Below are positions 24,861 through 32,769 of a stretch of 37,910 nucleotides of DNA, in pieces (position 1 is the stretch's first letter; the number at the start of each line of letters is the position of its first letter). The position numbers and the translations under genes are program-made. The DNA is taken from assembly GCA_900546345.1 (NCBI GenBank), contig URCI01000026.1, positions 1 to 37,910 of the forward strand. Reading direction: 5' to 3'. A model generated the notes under the pieces. That model was not told the DNA's origin. It worked only from the letters and a program-made list of their open reading frames with translations, and searched no databases. This stretch comes from an uncultured Prevotella sp. (lineage in GTDB: Bacteria > Bacteroidota > Bacteroidia > Bacteroidales > Bacteroidaceae).

Positions 24861-24868
24861 TATCTTTG
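24861..24868 (+). promoter_or_regulatory. Likely -7 box of the uronate operon
   Basis: TATCTTTG lies immediately after the nrdDG terminator and about 20 bases before the first operon gene. The position expected for -33 falls inside the terminator's 3' arm and lacks a TTG, so an activator or weak promoter is possible. Confidence 0.45.
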
Positions 24869-24888
24869 CAAAAAACAAACATCGAACC

Positions 24889-26148
24889 ATGAAAAGAACA
24901 CTGTATCTATTACTTTTAGCTTTCTGCTTTTTCACGATTCCTGCAAATGCTAAGAAGAAAACTGTGATCTCAGATCGGCAGTGGTGGGCACAGCAAGCCT
25001 ATCGGATGGCACAGCCCGTATTGGAGAATATGGCGAAAGGCGAACTGCAAAAGAATATGCAGATGGAGTTTTCTCCAAGTTTCGACAACCGCAACCGCAA
25101 GGTGGCCTACATGGAATGTTTCGGCCGACTCATGGCTGGCATAGCGCCTTGGCTGGCTCTGCCCGATGACAATACGGAAGAGGGGAAGATGCGCAAGCAG
25201 TTGAGGGAATGGGCTCTTCAAAGCTATAAGAATGCCGTAGACCCGAAAAGTCCAGATTATCTTTGCTGGGGCATTGGCGGGCAGAACCTCGTTGACGCCG
25301 CCTATATCGCCGAGAGCTTCCTACGTGCCTACGACGCACTGTGGATGCCGCTGGACAAACAAACTAAACAAGAATACTTCAAGGAGTTTAAGAAACTGCG
25401 GAAGATCGATCCTCCGTATACCAACTGGCTACTCTTCTCTTCTACTATTGAGAGCTTCATGGCCAAGGCTGGCGGTGACTACGACCAGTATCGTGTCAAC
25501 TCCGCCATCCGTAAGATGGAGGAATGGTACACCGGTGACGGATGGTACAGCGACGGACCTGACTTCACCTTTAACTATTACAGCAGCTACGTCTTCCATC
25601 CGATGTACCTCGAAACCCTGCAGGCTATGATTGATGCCAAGGCCAACACACGCATCGACTATCAGAAATACTATGCCCGCGAACTGCTGCGTTGCCAGAA
25701 ATATGCCATCATCCTGGAGCGGTTCATCTCGCCGGAGGGCACATTCCCCGTTTTCGGACGCAGCATTCCTTATCGCAACGCCGCCATGCAGCCGTTGGCA
25801 CTCATGGCTTGGTACAAGAAATTGCCGAAAGATCTCACCAATGGTCAGGTCAGGGCAGCACTGACAAAGGTCATGCACCGCATGTGGGATAAGGGTGACA
25901 ACTACAACGAGAAAGGATTCCTCAACATCGGATTCTGTGGCCATCAGCCTCAGGTGGCGGACTGGTACACCAACAATGGCAGCGAATACATGGCTTCGCT
26001 GTGCTTCATGCCGCTCGGATTACCGGCCAACGATCCTTTCTGGACCGATGCCGCACAGCCTTGGACGCAGGTAAAGGCTTGGAACGGACAAGACTTCCCG
26101 AAGGATCATCTGTGGAAAGATCAGATTCAGACGCACGACAAGTGGTAA
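24889..26148 (+). CDS. Secreted DUF2264 domain protein
   Basis: A 419-residue exported protein. The N-terminus MKRTLYLLLLAFCFFTIPANA is a type I signal peptide, likely cut after ANA. The mature part resembles DUF2264: WWAQQAYRMAQPVLENM, ECFGRLMAGIAPWLAL, CWGIGGQNLVDAAYIAES and NWLLFSSTIESFM, an alpha-helical repeat pattern compatible with an alpha/alpha-toroid. Family members sit in glycan-utilisation clusters of Bacteroidota and some are believed to be uronate-acting glycosidases, but I cannot confirm activity. It is the first gene of the uronate operon. The start was chosen for the signal peptide; an upstream frame from 24856 would overlap the promoter box. Confidence 0.8.
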   Translation: MKRTLYLLLLAFCFFTIPANAKKKTVISDRQWWAQQAYRMAQPVLENMAKGELQKNMQMEFSPSFDNRNRKVAYMECFGRLMAGIAPWLALPDDNTEEGKMRKQLREWALQSYKNAVDPKSPDYLCWGIGGQNLVDAAYIAESFLRAYDALWMPLDKQTKQEYFKEFKKLRKIDPPYTNWLLFSSTIESFMAKAGGDYDQYRVNSAIRKMEEWYTGDGWYSDGPDFTFNYYSSYVFHPMYLETLQAMIDAKANTRIDYQKYYARELLRCQKYAIILERFISPEGTFPVFGRSIPYRNAAMQPLALMAWYKKLPKDLTNGQVRAALTKVMHRMWDKGDNYNEKGFLNIGFCGHQPQVADWYTNNGSEYMASLCFMPLGLPANDPFWTDAAQPWTQVKAWNGQDFPKDHLWKDQIQTHDKW

Positions 26149-26197
26149 GTCCTCTGACATGTAAGAGCAACTGAACCTATAGACTAACATCAATAAC

Positions 26198-27484
26198 ATG
26201 ACTACTATAAAGATAAAATATCTTTGGATGACGCTGCTGGCCTTGATGCTGGCTACACCTTTGACGGCGCAACGTCCAAACGCTCATAAGGGAAAGACAC
26301 CTGTCGCTGTCAGAAAGAAAGCACAGACAATCGAGCAGATCTTCCGAGTGAACGACTACTGGCAAAAGAACCATGCACCGCAAGCCACCGCCTTCTGGAA
26401 CGTGGCCGCCTATCATACGGGCAACATGGAGGTGTGTAAATGGATCCAAAACGAACTGGTCACCAATAAAAGGCTGTCAGCCGACAGACGCAAGTTGTTG
26501 ACCGAAAAACTCAATAATTATCTCGCCTACAGTCTCCAGTGGGCAGCGCACAACAACTGGAAGGGAGCCACTGAGCCTGACACGGCAAAATGGCTCTATA
26601 AGAAATATGGTGAGGACCAGCAGCATGTGCTCTTCGGCGACTGGCAGATCTGCTTCCAGACTTACATCGACCTATACAATTGGTATCAAAACCATCAAAA
26701 CCAATACGCTCCGGACGCCTTCAAGAAGGTGGCCAGCCATCCTGACATCATGACGGCAAGGGCCAGAGAGGTGATGGGATATGTGGTCACTCATCCGGCT
26801 CATGATTACTGGTGGTGGGCCGACGCACTGTATATGGTCATGCCGGTGATGATGAAGATGTACAAGCTCACCGGTGATGTGCGCTATCTCGACAAGCTCT
26901 ATGATAACATCTCCTATTCCGACAGCATCATGCTCGATCAGGAGACGGGACTCTATTTCCGCGATGGGAAATATATCTATCCGATGCACAAGACCAACAA
27001 CGGAAAGAAGGACTTCTGGGCGCGTGGAGACGGATGGGTGCTCGCAGGCCTGGCCAAGGTGCTGCAAGACATGCCCACGAGCTATCAACACTATGATTTC
27101 TTTCTCAAGAAATATCAGCGACTGGCCCTCGCCGTCGCACAGCTGCAGCAGCCCGAGGGTTATTGGACCCGCTCGATGATGGATCCTCAGCAAGCTCCCG
27201 GTCCGGAAACCAGTGGAACAGCGTTCTTTACTTATGGCATGGAATGGGGCGTGAATCATCAACTGCTCGATGCCAAGACCTTCCTACCCGTGATTCGTCG
27301 TGCTCAAAAGTACTTGACGACGGTCGCACTCCAGGCTGACGGCAGTGTCGGCTATGTGCAGCCTATCGGTGAACGGGCCATTCCCGGACAGCATGTCGAC
27401 AAGAGCAGTCAGGCCGATTTCGGCGTAGGTGCCTATCTGTTAGCGGCTGTTGAGTCTCTGCGTGCACCCCATCGGTCTAAGTAA
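26198..27484 (+). CDS. GH105/GH88-like unsaturated rhamnogalacturonyl hydrolase
   Basis: A 428-residue exported alpha/alpha-barrel glycosidase. The signal peptide ends near LATPLTAQ. The family core is visible: HPAHDYWWWADALYMVMPVMMKMYKLTG, with the probable catalytic Asp at 209; YLDKLYDNISYSDSIMLDQETGLYFRDGKY; and FWARGDGWVLAGLAKVL, the hallmark of GH105/GH88. These enzymes hydrate and release the 4,5-unsaturated uronic acid left at the non-reducing end after lyase cleavage of pectin or related glycans, producing 5-keto-4-deoxyuronate. That is the substrate of KduI encoded later in the same operon. Whether it prefers galacturonyl-rhamnose (GH105) or glucuronyl substrates cannot be decided here. 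Confidence 0.88.
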   Translation: MTTIKIKYLWMTLLALMLATPLTAQRPNAHKGKTPVAVRKKAQTIEQIFRVNDYWQKNHAPQATAFWNVAAYHTGNMEVCKWIQNELVTNKRLSADRRKLLTEKLNNYLAYSLQWAAHNNWKGATEPDTAKWLYKKYGEDQQHVLFGDWQICFQTYIDLYNWYQNHQNQYAPDAFKKVASHPDIMTARAREVMGYVVTHPAHDYWWWADALYMVMPVMMKMYKLTGDVRYLDKLYDNISYSDSIMLDQETGLYFRDGKYIYPMHKTNNGKKDFWARGDGWVLAGLAKVLQDMPTSYQHYDFFLKKYQRLALAVAQLQQPEGYWTRSMMDPQQAPGPETSGTAFFTYGMEWGVNHQLLDAKTFLPVIRRAQKYLTTVALQADGSVGYVQPIGERAIPGQHVDKSSQADFGVGAYLLAAVESLRAPHRSK

Positions 27485-27577
27485 AGACCACGGAAGGGTG
27501 GAAAAGAGCCTTCGTCCTTTGGCATAAAAAACCACTTCAGTCTATATAAAACTCCTTTAAGCCTCCATAACAGATAG

Positions 27578-29368
27578 ATGTCGATTCTCCTTCTGTCCAT
27601 TCTCTCCATGCTGTCCGCGTTTATGCAGTATGTGCGGAACGACTACAGCGTCCTAGACAGTCAGTATGCCGTCTTCAAAGGCGAGCACACAGGGGCTGCC
27701 GATGAGCAGGGCGTACGCCCGAATGCCGATTTGAGCATGGTAGCCGCCTTCATGGGAGAGGACACGATGGCACTGAAGACACTTACCTACGCCGTGCATA
27801 CCCATAAGGCTGTGCGCAAGCGTTGTTGTCTGGACGGGCACTACTGGGGATCGGTGTCGGTCAAGGACCATCAGTGGGAAAGCAGCCTGTGGGCGATGTC
27901 GGTAGCCTATTCTGCCTATTTCCAATGGCAACAGCTGTCCGACACTTTGAAGAATGACATCTACCAGTTGCTGAAAGCAGAATGCAACTACGAGTTGGAG
28001 CGTGACATCCCAACGGGATATATCGGTGATACCAAAGCTGAGGAAAACGGATGGGAGGTGGACGTGCTGGCGGCTACGCTGGGTCTCTTCCCCGATGATC
28101 CGTTGGCGCCAAGGTGGTTTGAGCGCATGCGGGCCTTTGCCATCAATTGCTATTCCCATCCCTCCGATGCCCACGACACGACAGTGATCGATCCGGACTA
28201 CGATGCAATACGTGTTTGCGATCTCTACAAAGGTCCCAACCTCTACCCCGACTGGACATTGCAGAACCACAACTTCTTCCACACATCCTATCAAAACGTG
28301 GTCATCCAGGAGTTGGGCGAAGCTGCGCTGGCCCTCCGACTCTTCCAAGGCAAGAACCAACGATGGTCGTCAAGGGCATTGCTCCACAACTGTGATCAGG
28401 TGACACGCAACGTCCTGAACTGGCTCACGCTCCCCGACGGCGAGCAGGCCATGCCCAACGGCAATGACTGGAGCCTCTTTCTCTATGATCAAGTGACAAG
28501 TTACGCGACGATGGCTTGTCTGCGGCGGGACCGCGACGCGCTATACTTCGAACAGCAGTGCCTCAGACGTATCGCACAGCGCCAACAGACGACGGCCGAC
28601 GGTTCGTTCCTCTTGCGACCAGACGTTGGTGCACGACGCATGGGAGTCCAGGCCCATCGACTGCTGATGACGGAGCTCATGCATCGCCTGTGGCCCACCG
28701 ATGATCTGCAACCATCGTCTTGGTCAGATTTCGAGCGACGCTATCAGGGCAGCAAGCTTTTTCCCTGTCAGCAGATTGTGCGCACGCTCACCCCAAGCTA
28801 TTTTGCGTGTTTCTCTCTGAGCCAGGGCAAGCGGAGCTACACAGGCTATATAGCCCCGATACACAACGGACAGACCGATAACCTCGTCATCCCGTTCCGG
28901 CAGTACAATACGGGGAACGTCATCGGCTATTATCTGCCGAAGACAGGAAAGACAAACGCCCGACTCATGGGTGAACCCAAGATAGATCTCGACGGAGATT
29001 ACTTCACCGTGAAGGCTACCTTGGCGGAGAATGACAGTACGATGATCCGCCGGTTTACGCTTCGGAGTCGTAAAGAGGGGCTGGAATACAGCGACGAGGT
29101 GAGGTTCTTGACGAAAGACTCGCTCAAAGACTATACAGGTCTGCTCGCTATCTCGACAGACGAGTTTACGGGTCGCAGCCGTCACGTGGACTTCCTCCCC
29201 GGATGTACACGCATCGACCGCCTACTCACCATACGGACTGATAGCCGGCTTAAGGGAACATGGACAAAGGAGACCATCGACAATTCCATCCGTTCACGGC
29301 GTATCGCTCCTTATGTAGCTGGTTCGCCAAAAAGACGACACCATATTATATATCAGGTGGAGGAGTGA
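27578..29368 (+). CDS. Exported protein, probable toroid-type glycan enzyme, unrecognised
   Basis: A 596-residue protein I do not recognise with certainty. A hydrophobic N-terminus (MSILLLSILSMLSAF) suggests export. The first 400 residues are helix-rich with aromatic and acidic pairs (YWGSVSVKDHQWESSLWAMS; GDTKAEENGWEVDVLAA; LQNHNFFHTSYQNVVIQELG), as in alpha/alpha-toroid enzymes; the last 200 look beta-rich (for example YTGYIAPIHNGQTDNLVIPFR), as in lyases and glycosidases with a C-terminal beta-sandwich. The NHNFFH cluster and nearby Glu/Asp residues would be sensible active-site candidates. It is encoded between GH105 and kduD, so a glycan substrate is likely. Lyase or glycosidase function is a guess from layout. 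Confidence 0.6.
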   Translation: MSILLLSILSMLSAFMQYVRNDYSVLDSQYAVFKGEHTGAADEQGVRPNADLSMVAAFMGEDTMALKTLTYAVHTHKAVRKRCCLDGHYWGSVSVKDHQWESSLWAMSVAYSAYFQWQQLSDTLKNDIYQLLKAECNYELERDIPTGYIGDTKAEENGWEVDVLAATLGLFPDDPLAPRWFERMRAFAINCYSHPSDAHDTTVIDPDYDAIRVCDLYKGPNLYPDWTLQNHNFFHTSYQNVVIQELGEAALALRLFQGKNQRWSSRALLHNCDQVTRNVLNWLTLPDGEQAMPNGNDWSLFLYDQVTSYATMACLRRDRDALYFEQQCLRRIAQRQQTTADGSFLLRPDVGARRMGVQAHRLLMTELMHRLWPTDDLQPSSWSDFERRYQGSKLFPCQQIVRTLTPSYFACFSLSQGKRSYTGYIAPIHNGQTDNLVIPFRQYNTGNVIGYYLPKTGKTNARLMGEPKIDLDGDYFTVKATLAENDSTMIRRFTLRSRKEGLEYSDEVRFLTKDSLKDYTGLLAISTDEFTGRSRHVDFLPGCTRIDRLLTIRTDSRLKGTWTKETIDNSIRSRRIAPYVAGSPKRRHHIIYQVEE

Positions 29369-29472
29369 TAGGACACATCCATTAAGTAATGAGACGTGGC
29401 TGTACGTAATAACTATAAAACATGAAATGATACAATCTTAAATAAAACTTTAATACAGAAAGGAATAAAGAC

Positions 29473-30267
29473 ATGATTAACTTTTCTTTGAAAGGAAAAG
29501 TGGCACTCGTGACCGGTGCCGCTTACGGAATCGGAATGGCCATCGCTGAAGCTTATGCAGAGGCCGGTGCAAAAATTGCATTTAACTGCCGCAGCCAGCA
29601 CCATCTCGATCAGGCCATGGCTGATTACAAGGCTAAAGGCATCGATGCCTTGGGGTATATCTGTGATGTGACGAAAGAAGACGACGTCAAGAAGATGGTC
29701 GCTGACATTGAGCAGAAGCTCGGAACCATCGATATTCTGGTCAACAACGCGGGTATCATCAAGCGCATCCCCATGACAGAGATGAGCGCAGAAGAGTTCC
29801 GCCAGGTCATCGACATCGACTTGACAGCTCCCTTCATCGTTTCCAAGGCCGTCATCCCTGGTATGATCAAAAAAGGTCACGGCAAGATCATCAACATCTG
29901 CTCGATGATGAGTGAGCTGGGCCGTGAGACCGTCTCTGCTTATGCGGCCGCCAAAGGTGGTCTGAAAATGTTGACCCGTAACATCTGCTCGGAATATGGT
30001 GAGTACAACATCCAATGCAATGGTATCGGTCCCGGCTATATTGCCACACCACAGACTGCGCCGCTGCGTGAGCGTCAGGCCGACGGCAGTCGCCATCCTT
30101 TCGACCAGTTCATCGTCTCAAAGACACCGGCCGGCCGTTGGGGTACCGTAGAGGATCTGCAAGGCCCTGCCGTGTTCCTGGCCTCCGATGCCTCTGACTT
30201 TGTCAATGGTCATATCCTCTATGTCGACGGCGGCATCCTCGCCTACATTGGTAAGCAGCCTAAGTAA
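29473..30267 (+). CDS. kduD: KduD-type SDR dehydrogenase
   Basis: A 264-residue cytoplasmic short-chain dehydrogenase. Seen: cofactor loop TGAAYGIG, NNAG, and the catalytic Tyr157 and Lys161 in SAYAAAKGG preceded by a Ser in NICSMMSELG. The sequence is also close to gluconate 5-dehydrogenase, and annotation systems often use that name. In this operon with kduI and GH105 the role as 2-deoxy-D-gluconate 3-dehydrogenase (reducing 3-deoxy-D-glycero-2,5-hexodiulosonate to 2-keto-3-deoxygluconate) is much more likely. It has no signal peptide. The permease gene starts 8 bases downstream, suggesting that import and reduction are coupled. KDG kinase and aldolase are not in the window. Confidence 0.88.
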   Translation: MINFSLKGKVALVTGAAYGIGMAIAEAYAEAGAKIAFNCRSQHHLDQAMADYKAKGIDALGYICDVTKEDDVKKMVADIEQKLGTIDILVNNAGIIKRIPMTEMSAEEFRQVIDIDLTAPFIVSKAVIPGMIKKGHGKIINICSMMSELGRETVSAYAAAKGGLKMLTRNICSEYGEYNIQCNGIGPGYIATPQTAPLRERQADGSRHPFDQFIVSKTPAGRWGTVEDLQGPAVFLASDASDFVNGHILYVDGGILAYIGKQPK

Positions 30268-30275
30268 AGTGAGTC

Positions 30276-31649
30276 ATGGATGTCTTTAGCTATATCATCA
30301 GCTTAGGCGCTTCGGTCATGATGCCGATCATCTTCACGGTGATCGGCCTCTGCATCGGCATGAAGTTTGGACAGGCACTCAAATCGGGACTGTATGTAGG
30401 TGTCGGTTTCGTGGGTTTAGGGGTGGTCACAGCGTTGCTCACCACCAATTTCAATGATCCGTTGAAAGCCATCTGCGACCTCTATCACCTACAGCTCAAC
30501 GTCTTTGACATGGGATGGCCCGCTGCCGCTTCCGTCGCCTACAACACAGCAGTGGGAGCTCTCATCATTCCCATATGCCTGGGTATCAATGTGCTCATGC
30601 TGCTCACAAAGACGACGAGCACGCTCAACATCGACCTGTGGAACTACTGGCACTTCGCCTTTATCGGTGCTGTGGCCTATTTCGTCATGGGCGAGAGCCT
30701 CGCTTGGGGCTATTTTGCCGCTATCGTATGCTACATCATCACCTTGGTGCTGGCAGACATCACTGCGCCGAAATTCCAAAAATACTATGATCTCGACGGC
30801 ATCAGCATTCCGCAACCGTTCTGTCAGAGTTTTATGCCCTTTGCTGTCGCCATCAACAAACTGCTCGACAAGATCCCGGGATTCTCCCGTCTTGATGTGG
30901 ACGCGGAAGGACTCAAGCGCAAGTTTGGCGTGTTTGGCGAGCCCTTGCTCCTCGGTGTCATCGTCGGCATCCTCATTGGTGTGGCTGCTCACTTCGACGT
31001 GAAGATGGTCTTAACCTTAGGCGTCACCATGGGTGCTGTCATGGAACTTATTCCACGTATCACCAAACTGTTTATCGATGGCTTGAAACCCATCTCGGTC
31101 AAAGCGCAAGAGATGGTCGACAAACGGCTCCACGGACGGAAAGTGCACATCGGTATGAGTCCTGCCCTTGTCATCGGACACCCGACGACGCTGGTCGTCT
31201 CCATACTGTTGATCCCTACCGTGCTGATCGTCTCCGTTGTCCTGCCGGGCAATCAGTTCCTGCCCTTGGCTTCGCTGGCCGGTATGTTCTATTTGTTCCC
31301 GATCGTTTTGCCCTATACCAAGGGTAATGTGGTGAAGACGTTTATCATCGGTCTGGTGGCGCTGATCTTCGGTCTGTACTTTGTCACCGACATGGCACCG
31401 GACTTCACACTGGCCGCCAATGCAGTCTTTGAGGCAACCAAAGACAAAGCCGCTCAGATCCCTCAAGGATTCACAGGTGGTGCACTCGACTTTGCCTCAT
31501 CGCTCATCGGTTGGGTGATCTACAAACTCACCTGCTATGTCCGATATGTCGGCCCTGCGATCCTTGTGCTGTTCACGTTGGCTTTGATGGTCTATAACCA
31601 CAAGCAGATCGTGAAAGGCGAGAAGATGGCAAGTAACACAAATAATTAG
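30276..31649 (+). CDS. Orphan galactitol-type PTS EIIC permease
   Basis: A 457-residue inner-membrane protein with about ten hydrophobic segments. It resembles the GatC/SgcC type EIIC along its full length: GLYVGVGFVGLGVVTALL, FDMGWPAAASVAYNTAVGALIIPI, LTKTTSTLNIDLWNYWHFAFIGA, LKRKFGVFGEPLLLGVIVG, and HIGMSPALVIGHPTTLVVS. EIIC normally needs phosphorylated IIB and IIA partners plus EI and HPr. None is present here, nor fused to this protein. Such an orphan could transport without phosphorylation. Its location directly after kduD and before the exported isomerase points to a deoxy-hexodiulosonate or uronate as cargo, but this is inference. Family assignment is strong. Confidence 0.88.
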   Translation: MDVFSYIISLGASVMMPIIFTVIGLCIGMKFGQALKSGLYVGVGFVGLGVVTALLTTNFNDPLKAICDLYHLQLNVFDMGWPAAASVAYNTAVGALIIPICLGINVLMLLTKTTSTLNIDLWNYWHFAFIGAVAYFVMGESLAWGYFAAIVCYIITLVLADITAPKFQKYYDLDGISIPQPFCQSFMPFAVAINKLLDKIPGFSRLDVDAEGLKRKFGVFGEPLLLGVIVGILIGVAAHFDVKMVLTLGVTMGAVMELIPRITKLFIDGLKPISVKAQEMVDKRLHGRKVHIGMSPALVIGHPTTLVVSILLIPTVLIVSVVLPGNQFLPLASLAGMFYLFPIVLPYTKGNVVKTFIIGLVALIFGLYFVTDMAPDFTLAANAVFEATKDKAAQIPQGFTGGALDFASSLIGWVIYKLTCYVRYVGPAILVLFTLALMVYNHKQIVKGEKMASNTNN

Positions 31650-31658
31650 TAGAACCCG

Positions 31659-31752
31659 ATTGGCAATAGGTACACCTATATATAATGTGGTAAAGGTTCC
31701 AACAGAACGCGCACGGATGGACGAGGCCATCCGGTGTACACCACTGGCCAAT
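31659..31752 (+). other. Nested inverted repeats in the permease-kduI gap
   Basis: Three stems nest: attggc (31659-31664) with gccaat (31747-31752), gtacacc (31670-31676) with ggtgtac (31733-31739), and ggatgg (31715-31720) with ccatcc (31727-31732, loop acgagg). Together they could fold most of the 127-base gap. No T-run or promoter box is seen, so mRNA processing or translation control is more likely than termination. Confidence 0.5.
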
Positions 31753-31776
31753 AGAAACAGAGAATGAAAAAACAAT

Positions 31777-32757
31777 ATGATGAAAAAAATAATGATTGCG
31801 CTATGCCTCTGTCTGGCTACAGTACAGGGCTTCGCACAAAAATGTAATAGCAACATGTATCCTGTAATGAGTGAAAACGCCTATACGCACTACAACGTGC
31901 GCTATGCAACGAGCCCGGTAGATGCCAAGCACTATACCACCGAACGCCTGCGTCAGGAGTATCTCATCCAAAAGGTCTTCGTGCCGGGAGAGGTCAATTG
32001 GACCTACTCGCTCTTTGACCGCTTTCTCATCGGAGGCGCAGAGCCCACCACACAGCCATTGACGCTGACAAGCATCGCTCCGCTCTACACCGACAAGGCT
32101 ACGGACAAGAAGCGCCTGCTCGACCATCGCGAGATCGGAATCATCAATATTGGTGGTGACGGCACAGTGACCGTAGACGGCAAAAGCTATGACCTGAAGT
32201 TCCAGGAAGCCATCTATGTGGGTCGCGCCGACGAGAAAAACGACCACAAGATCGTGCTGAGCAGTAAGGATGCTGCCCATCCTGCCAAGTTCTACATGAA
32301 CTCGGCCCCTGCTCATCAGACGTTCCCAACCAAGAAGGTGACCTTGAAGGATGCCAACAACATTGTCGCCGGCAGCCTCAAGGAAAGCAACGCGCGCGTC
32401 ATCCATCAGTTGATCATCGACGGTGTGGCCGGTGTGCGTACCTGCCAACTGCAGATGGGCGTTACAGAATTGAAGGAGGGAAGTGTGTGGAACACCATGC
32501 CCGCTCATACCCATCTGCGCCGTATGGAGACTTATCTCTACTACAAGGTACCTGACGGGCAGCGCATCCTGCACGTCATGGGCGAGCCGAAGGAGACACG
32601 TCCCATGTGGCTGAGCAATGAAGAGGCAGTCATCTCTCCGTCCTGGTCGGTGCACTGCGCAGCAGGCACAAGCAACTATACCTTTATCTGGGGTATGGCC
32701 GGTGAGAACCTCGACTACGGCGACATGCAGAAAGTCATGCCGGCAGACTTCGAATAA
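31777..32757 (+). CDS. kduI: KduI isomerase with a signal peptide (predicted exported)
   Basis: A 326-residue protein: 5-keto-4-deoxyuronate isomerase plus an N-terminal extension. The mature part matches KduI along its length: RQEYLIQKVFVPGE, GVINIGG-type strand (IGIINIGGDGTVTVDG), YVGRADEK, PAKFYMNSAPAHQTFPTKKVT, the zinc ligands in MPAHTHLRRMETY, and AVISPSWSVH followed by YTFIWGMAGEN. The usual enzyme is about 280 residues and cytoplasmic. Here MMKKIMIALCLCLATVQGFAQ forms a type I signal peptide, cut likely after GFA, with no lipobox cysteine. The isomerase should therefore act in the periplasm, converting the product of exported GH105 before import. It overlaps no other gene and lies 12 bases before the DUF4861 gene. 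Confidence 0.92.
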   Translation: MMKKIMIALCLCLATVQGFAQKCNSNMYPVMSENAYTHYNVRYATSPVDAKHYTTERLRQEYLIQKVFVPGEVNWTYSLFDRFLIGGAEPTTQPLTLTSIAPLYTDKATDKKRLLDHREIGIINIGGDGTVTVDGKSYDLKFQEAIYVGRADEKNDHKIVLSSKDAAHPAKFYMNSAPAHQTFPTKKVTLKDANNIVAGSLKESNARVIHQLIIDGVAGVRTCQLQMGVTELKEGSVWNTMPAHTHLRRMETYLYYKVPDGQRILHVMGEPKETRPMWLSNEEAVISPSWSVHCAAGTSNYTFIWGMAGENLDYGDMQKVMPADFE

Positions 32758-32769
32758 ATCATCTTTCGC

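Noticed and set aside
29473..30267. Gluconate 5-dehydrogenase as the primary call
   Set aside because: The sequence alone allows this name, but neighbours kduI and GH105 favour KduD.
31801..32655. 284-residue frame opposite kduI
   Set aside because: It lies entirely within the well-supported kduI gene and has no start context or motif.
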